A stretch of DNA of 64,000 nucleotides, taken from assembly GCA_015680685.1 (NCBI GenBank), contig MNCI01020297.1:677377-741376 (forward strand). The letters are read 5' to 3'. The stretch's first letter is position 1, and each line of letters opens with the position of its first letter. This DNA is from Gnetum montanum (Eukaryota; Streptophyta; Gnetopsida; Gnetales; Gnetaceae). Shown here in pieces: positions 58,142 to 64,000 of this stretch. Position numbers and translations under genes: made by a program. The notes below the pieces were generated by a model that did no database searches, had not been told where the DNA came from, and saw only the letters and a list, made by a program, of their open reading frames with translations.

Positions 58142-60125
58142 CTTAACACATTTTGTACTCACATCACAATGAAAAAGTTATAATAGAGAAGAATGAACTT
58201 GGTCATTGTCTTCAAAGGCTCCACCATGCTTCCATCTTGAGAGCACCAAATCCCACATGTTTCTATCATCACTTATAACAAATGAAGAATATGAAAATTC
58301 CAAAATGTTAGGCCTTCTCAACCTAGCTTTCCTTCTTCCATTCTTTCTCCTCTTCTTTATCTTCTTCTTCTTAATGCTTAGAAGTCTATCGCTGAACCTT
58401 CCTTCACCATTAGTTGTAATTGCTAAAATTGCCTTCATGTTGCTCATCCATACCATAGGTAAGCCAATCAAGTTCATCAACACACTTTATAAATTCTTCA
58501 TTGCTACATTCACTAGCAAAGATTTCCAAATTCTAGGAAATCATATAACAATCAATGTCTTTACAAGCATCAATAATGACCTCCCTACCATGACTACTGC
58601 AATAGACATTATTATCATACTCAAAATCAAATACACTATCATTATTAGGCTTACTGTCACTAACAATGGCATTAAAAGTTACATTACTTCCATCATACAC
58701 AACATGATCCTCAATTTCATCACAATTAACATGATGATCATGATTTACATCATTACAATTAAACAAACTACTGTCAAGCTAAAGTGAAAAACTAGCATTC
58801 CTCATACTAGCTTCACAAAGAAAGACATTACTACCATCCATAAGGTAAAGCTCAAGTTGACTTACATTTTCATGGCTTCTCCCATTCATCTTTGATTCAT
58901 CTTAATCTTCAACATTTGGTTATCTAACATCATCAAAATTTGAAGGTTTAAGATCCCAAATAGGAGTCCCCAAATCAAATGATTCACCCCCTTTAAAGGA
59001 ATCATCATCAGGCTCTTCATCCCATTTTGGAGGTACCAACTTAGAAGGTAAGCTCTTCTCTATGGTTTCAAGATCAAATTTGTCAAAATAGCATCAAATA
59101 AATCATTCTTGCATATACCTTGGCTAGAAGACTCACCTATCTCCCATGAGATAACCTTAAATTTTCTTAGAATCTCATTTCCTTTGCCACAAGGTATATC
59201 CAATTGCAAAAAGAATGAGTCTCATACCTTCTAGTGATGCCTTTGATCCTTCTTGAAGAAGTTCCTTGATCTTTCCCTCTTCCTTGGCTTTGATCTTTTA
59301 GCTCCGATGACTCATGAGATAAGAAATCTTCTTGATCAAAAAAATACACCATCTTGGATTTGAAAGCTCTTTTGATACCTTTGATGAAGCTCTTGGTTTT
59401 CTTCTTTAAAACCTTTGAGTATTAAGCACTTCCTTGTCCAATAAGAGATGTTTGAGAACTTCTTTTCTTGTGGATCTCTACTTCATTAGACCGTTTATCT
59501 TCAGTTCTTCCTTGATGGCTAGAATATATTCTCTCAATTCTCTTCAAAATACACAAAAAATTATCCTTCATTTCCTCTATATCTCTCCTAATCTCTTTTA
59601 CACTAAGATACTTAGGTATTATAATTGGAATTAAAACATAATCCCAAGCAACACAAAACTTACAATACCCACAACTCTTCTTTAAGCTATGAGCACAAAA
59701 CACACATACTCACAACTCCTTTTTTAGTTATAAGTACTAAACATAAACACCCACAACCAATTTCACAAATATGGACTCAATTTTAAAATATCCACTAGAA
59801 AATGCAAAGAGATCAAGAGTACCCATAAATAATTTTGGAGTATCTAAATAGATTTAATAAGAAATATGAAAATCCAAAATGTGATTCTTACAATTCTTAC
59901 AAATCCTAGCTACTCAAAGCTAATTAGTATTGTAAAAAAAAAAAGAATTTCCAATACCTAATATAATTGATCATCCAAAAGGATGAAAAGAACTTTCATC
60001 AAACCCTTATTGAGTATGGAAAATACATCAATTATAGTTATACATCAGAATGAGATTGAAGTGAGTGAATCCTTGTGTTGTGATGTAAATAAGTCTTTTT
60101 CTTAAGTAGATTACCTTCAAGCTAA
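57861..60125 (-). other. Element J internal region
   Basis: Minus-strand frames read HDHHVNCDEIEDHVVYD (58766-58533) and CSNEEFIKCVDELDWLTYGM (about 58510-58450), followed by a Lys/Arg/Glu-rich stretch. They resemble the acidic and basic linkers of retroelement polyproteins, but no named domain could be assigned. The 193-codon plus-strand frame 58206-58787 is the antisense shadow of this region. Confidence 0.4.
58111..58138. repeat. (CA)14 microsatellite
   Basis: Perfect CA dinucleotide run of 28 bases within the internal region of element J. Confidence 0.95.
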
Positions 60126-60140
60126 ATTCTCAAATACCAA
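60126..60140 (-). other. Element J primer binding site (tRNA-iMet type)
   Basis: The complement reads TTGGTATTTGAGAAT, against TTGGTATCAGAGCTT expected for initiator Met. Confidence 0.6.
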
Positions 60141-60141
60141 T

Positions 60142-60698
60142 TTCATAATGATATGACCTCACCAATCTCAATTGATGTACAAATTCTCAAGATAGAAACC
60201 CCACTTAAAATAGGAAAAGAAAACATATCTTTATTCTTGCTTGCATAACGTACAAAATATAATGGAAGTAATTTACCAAGGAAAAATAATACTAAAGATC
60301 ACCACATCACTTCCTTTCACATAAGACCCAAAGTCATACAACAATGACTTCCTTTCATTCCCTCATCCATGACCTAAGAGAACTCACAACAAGAGTGCTT
60401 AAGATGAGTTGAACTCTCCTCTCTCAAGATAATCTCTTCTTTATTTTACAATTTCTCTCTCTTTTATCTTGATTTTTTCTCTCCAAGCCTAGGTCCTATT
60501 TTCTATTTATACAATTTTTGATGCCCTTTCATTTTCCCTTGATGCTCAAATTAAAAAAATATGTCCATTGGAATTTTCCTTGAAAGACATCTTAGAAGAG
60601 TAGAGATGTCTATCTTGAATGTGGAATAGTTGCAAAGAAGATGTCTTTAGCTTGGGAAATACATCTTTTCCAAGACCAAAAGTTGTAGATTAGATGTT
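60142..60698 (-). repeat. Element J 5' LTR, interrupted
   Basis: Matches 56985-57559. The rest of U3 should lie beyond element G, outside the window. ATGTT (60694-60698) is the candidate left target repeat of G. Confidence 0.7.
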
Positions 60699-61557
60699 TG
60701 ATGAATCATGCATTTTTGAGCCATATTAATGGGATGTTGTTGATGTAAGGTTTCCTATGTTAATAGGTACCCATCAACATGGCACTCTATCATTGCCTAT
60801 AAATGTACAGCTACCCACTACACTTATGGCACTTCTTTAATTAGTTGTAGCAAAGCTCTTATAGTTTGTTTTCATCAGACTTAAAATATTTTTTGAGTGT
60901 TTGTAGCAAGAGTCAAAGAAGTATATAGATCTTTATTCAAGTACTAATGTACTTGAGAACCTTAGTATGAATGGAAATAAATATGATCTTTTTTTTATCA
61001 AACCTTGCACCACTTGGAATAGATTAATGTCTTCCTTATGCATTTATTATTTATGCACTTAACATTACTGAATTTTAATCAAGTAATCTATGAATTTTAA
61101 TTAAGTAGTTAATATCAATTAAATAACAAACATAAGTATGACTACTTTGAGCATACGTTACACTTGGTAATCCCAGTAGCACCTAATACTTGGTAGTCAA
61201 GTAGTGTGGCAATGTGTTTAGGATGTGTATGGAAAGTGAGAATGGATGCTTATGGTAGGATTAGTTAAGTGTTAGCTAATTATTAGAAAAATTAGACTAA
61301 TTAAATATCAAATTTACTTTGTTTCCAGCACTTAGATGAATCTAGTTAAAAAGAGAAAATGATAAAAATCATGTGCCTTAGCAACACTTAATCGTACCTT
61401 TTCATTTCACAAGTGAAACTGGGAAGACAACATCTTTAATATTCACTTCCTAGACCCAATGTACTTAGAGAGCTAAAGTCTATGGAATTCGATCAGATCA
61501 CTTAGTGAATGCTGGTGATTCGTATGGTTGGACATATGGATTTCTTGCCTCTCATCA
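60699..61557 (+). repeat. Element G 5' LTR
   Basis: Starts TGATGAATCATGC, TATA box GCCTATAAATG near 60818-60828, family text 'acttggtaatcccagtag', and ends CTCTCATCA. Its U3 lacks a clear GATATC array; the words CCATCAAC and GGTACCCATC stand there. Confidence 0.85.
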
Positions 61558-61558
61558 T

Positions 61559-61576
61559 TGGCACTATTGTCAAGGA
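61559..61576 (+). other. Element G primer binding site
   Basis: TGGCACTATTGTCAAGGA, decayed tRNA-Asp-type site one base after the LTR. Confidence 0.75.
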
Positions 61577-61609
61577 CTTTAGTTAGCTAAATCCACTATC
61601 TAGGACATA

Positions 61610-62693
61610 GTGAAAGTATTTAAATACACTATAATGAATCATCACCACAAAAGGAGTAGTAGATGGCTTCATGGACATCATGCCCATCATAGAGGGCATG
61701 ACCATGGTGAGCCTTTGCTTGAAAAAAGGAATATGTTGAACATTACAAAGACCATGAGAATCCCAAAAAGGCATGTGAAAGATAGTAGAATGAAATGATT
61801 GGATATGAACAATATCCCCAAGTTTGAAGGGGGATACAACTCAGATCCACATAATCATCTTCACACCTCTCATAATGCCTATGTCTTGTAGAATGCTGAA
61901 AATGAATGTCCAAAGTTAAAGCTATTCCTAAGGATGCTCATTAAAGAAGCTAAACACTAGTACCAATCCTTAGAACTAGAATCAATTAAATTTTGGAGTA
62001 CCATGCTTGAGCTCTTAACCAATAAGTATCATACATACTTCTGAATGTCTAATATGAGAAAGAAAATCCAAGGTTGGAAACAAGGAACACATGAGACCTT
62101 GGACACAAACATGGAAAGATATTATTCTCTCTTGAATATATTTCCTAGCCATGGTTATTCCCAAAGGTAGTAGCTCTATCATATCATAGATGAGCTCTAA
62201 ACAAAAACAAGGAGAATGCTTAGGGTCTATGCCCAAGGAAGACTTTCAGAACTTGGAGCCCACTAGATCCAAAGGTTGATAGAGTAGGTTCCCAAAGAAG
62301 AAGGAGATTTGAGAAAAAGGAAAAGGGTGGAAGAATATAATTAGGGTCTTTCCATCTAGAAAAGGAAGGTTTGACTTTGTAACAATGAGGAGGAGGCACT
62401 ACTTGATGAAGTGGTGTAGCAAAAGACCTTACTGATTCAAAAGTCTGTTTCCAAAATTTTGGCTAAGGTAGATAAAATGTGGAACTCTTTGGATGAGAAG
62501 TTATAAACTATTCTAAAAATAGTAGAGGAATTCAAGGAGCAAAGTGGTGATTATGATCACAAGAGAAGGAAGGAAGTCAAACATGCCCACTAAAGGGGTA
62601 AAGGAAAGGTTGCTATTATAGAGGAGGTTGTGAACTTTGAATTAGATGATGATGGCTGGTGTAATATCTACCACTATGAACATCCTAAGGGAT
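61610..62693 (+). pseudogene. Element G gag, interrupted
   Basis: A His-rich start (HHHKRSSRWLHGHHAHHRGH), MLNITKTMRIPKRHVKDSRM, LDMNNIPKFEGGYNSDPHNH, YQSLELESIKFWSTMLELL and ERYYSLLNIFPSHGYSQ align with A and B. It ends in the knuckle CNIYHYEHPKG (62660-62692), where element H begins. Several stops. Confidence 0.75.
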
Positions 62694-63608
62694 TGATGAG
62701 TCATGATTTGCCTAGCCTTGGCATCGAAGCCTTAACATTGAAGCATTGACATCGAAGCCCCAATGTTGGATGCCTGACATCAAATATGTGATGTCAGGTA
62801 CACAATGTTGGGGTCTTGATGTGACATCAAGTACCTAATGTCAGGGTATGTACTCTAGCCTATAAATCGAGCACCTAGGCTTCTATTTTGAGTCAATTTT
62901 ACATTAGTTTTTCATGTTTTTGTCAATATAGTAGCCAAACTCTTGGAGTTTTATTTTGTAATCTTAGAGAATAGTTAGTGAGTGCCCATAGCATGGATCT
63001 AAGTCAATTATCGAAAGTCTTATTCAATTGGCAATGTACCTAGAAATATTCCATGAGTGGTAATAAGATTAAGGTTGATTCTTTTTCATTATAGCACTTT
63101 GACTTATATTAAATTTACTTTCCATGCAATTTAATTTTGATGTACTTAGTTAATATTACATTTTCATGCATGTCAATTAGTTAAGTACATAAGTACAATC
63201 ACTTTGAGCATGCATATGATTCTTGTTAATCCTAGCAACGCTTAACATTTATAACCCAGCAGCATTATATGTGTTTAGGATGTGCATGGAAAGTGGGATC
63301 GGATACTTATGTTAGGGTAGTTAATTATTAATTAGCAATTAGGTTAGTTGAATTGATTACAAATTAAGTTATAACCTATTGTTAATTGTAGAATTATAAA
63401 ATATAAAATAATAAAAATCATGTGCCTTACTCTAGACTAAATCATACATGATAAAAATACAATTATTCCAAGTGGGAAAACAATGAACTACAATTAAGGC
63501 ATAGTCATCTAGATGCCACAACTAGTCCCATCCATGGAATTTAATCAGATCATGTGTGAACGCTTGTGATTCGTATGGTTGAACGTAAGGGTACCTTGCT
63601 ACTCATCA
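62694..63608 (+). repeat. Element H 5' LTR
   Basis: Starts TGATGAGTCATGATTTGCC and ends ACTCATCA. U3 (62720-62840) has repeated GACATC/GATGTC/CAATGTTGG words, a decayed or variant form of the GATATC array, ahead of CCTATAAATCG near 62860-62872. Confidence 0.85.
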
Positions 63609-63609
63609 T

Positions 63610-63627
63610 TGGCACCATTGCCAGGGA
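63610..63627 (+). other. Element H primer binding site
   Basis: TGGCACCATTGCCAGGGA, two mismatches from the tRNA-Asp complement: the best preserved primer site in the window. Confidence 0.85.
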
Positions 63628-63874
63628 TGGTGCTAGTTATCTAGATTAGTTATGTTATACACAATTATTGTAAAGGTATTAAAGATCTATCTCTTAGAAA
63701 ACATTAATATTCTAAGTCACACACATTATCAAACAAAACCATGTCTTCTTCACATAGGATCCATAATGCATCATATGATGAGAACCTTTATTAGAGAAAT
63801 GATAGGATACATACTAAGGAAAATTGGAGTGAACAACCTCAAAAAAGGGTCTCCTATGCTCATTTATGCACTTA
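63628..63874 (+). other. Element H leader and start of internal region
   Basis: Non-coding leader, then an open stretch (from 63652) reading into element I; no gag domain is reached. ACTTA at 63870-63874 is the candidate target repeat of element I. Confidence 0.5.
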
Positions 63875-64000
63875 TGATGAGACGTAGTACGCGATATCGT
63901 GGCCGCCGCGATATCGCATCCCCCACGATATCGCGTACGTGATATCGCGGTCCGCTGCCATATCTATAAATAAGAGGCGGCACTCCCCTTATTTCCCAAT
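63875..64000 (+). repeat. Element I: start of a CpG-rich, young-looking LTR
   Basis: TGATGAGACGTAGTACGC opens a U3 with four exact GATATC words (63893, 63910, 63927, 63941), each inside CGCGATATCGC-like text. TATAAATA follows at 63965-63972 and then GAGGCGGCAC. The GC content and intact CpGs contrast with all other LTRs here. The element continues past the right edge. Confidence 0.75.

Larger units (their letters stand above)
56985..60698 (-). mobile_element. Element J: LTR element with iMet-type primer site, minus strand, split by element G
   Basis: Direct repeats at about 56985-57860 and 60142-60698 flank about 2.3 kb. On the minus strand a primer site of initiator-Met type (60126-60140) follows the right LTR, so that is the 5' end. 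The right LTR breaks at AGATGTT (60698), exactly where element G begins; in the left copy the text continues past the matching AGATGTT (57553-57559). The internal part shows no gag or pol that I can name, only acidic and lysine-rich decayed frames. Confidence 0.7.
60699..64000 (+). mobile_element. Element G: Athila-related element, 5' part, split by element H
   Basis: LTR, primer site and gag up to the zinc knuckle are present; at 62693 the gag is cut by element H. The remainder lies beyond the right edge. It is inserted in the 5' LTR of element J. Confidence 0.85.
62694..64000 (+). mobile_element. Element H: Athila-related element inserted in G gag, split by element I
   Basis: A full LTR (62694-63608), primer site and the first 250 bp of the internal region are visible before element I begins at 63875. 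GGGAT (62689-62693) should reappear at its far end outside the window. Confidence 0.8.

Noticed and set aside
58206-58787. 193-codon plus-strand ORF with hydrophobic stretches, the longest frame in the window
   Set aside because: It is antisense to element J's acidic, repetitive internal frame; its Ile/Leu/Phe richness follows from Asp/Glu/Lys/His codons on the other strand.

Overview
The window looks like nuclear DNA from a seed plant with a large, repeat-rich genome. It is AT-rich, almost all of it is old retrotransposon sequence, and only about 2.5 kb (51.0-53.5 kb) looks like ordinary gene space. The density of decayed Athila-like Ty3/gypsy elements fits a gymnosperm or another giant plant genome, but the sequence alone does not settle the species. 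No bacterial features, CRISPR arrays or intact tRNA genes were seen.

Layout. 1-9560: a gag fragment of a Ty3/gypsy-type element (E) is split by Athila-like element A (867-9271). 9560-17230: Athila-like element B on the minus strand, with gag, protease, RT, RNase H and integrase relics. 17.2-19.3 kb: unclassified AT-rich DNA with one SINE relic. 19.27-23.49 kb: element F, a non-coding LTR element with a tRNA-iMet-type primer site and a 5S rRNA-derived segment inside. 24.7-46.97 kb: an L1-type LINE split by element D (27794-45471), which is itself split by element C (27821-36604). 46.97-50.8 kb: a cluster of tRNA-derived SINE relics and a 252-bp tandem duplication. 51.0-53.5 kb: a single-exon RING-H2 gene on the plus strand and the 3' exons of a gene with an ACT-like domain on the minus strand. 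54.2-57 kb: short tandem duplications and unclassified DNA. 57-64 kb: four elements nested inside one another, J containing G, G containing H, H containing I, with I running off the right edge.

Elements A, B, C, D, G, H and I belong to one superfamily. They share LTRs of roughly 860-915 bp (TGATRAR... to ...CTCATCA), a tRNA-Asp-type primer binding site one base after the LTR, a related Gag with an unusual CX2CX3HX3C knuckle (seen in A, B, C, D and G), and a GTCATGGGGGTA-type polypurine tract. A and B still show pol. C and D have lost pol by deletion. Both instead carry an extra 3' open reading frame, resembling the 'putative plant transposon protein' domain in C. In both, a U3-like GATATC array plus TATA box sits inside the element, upstream of that frame. 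This modular architecture is the most interesting thing in the window. All transposon coding regions are broken by stops and frameshifts. The RING-H2 gene is the only intact protein-coding gene I can support.
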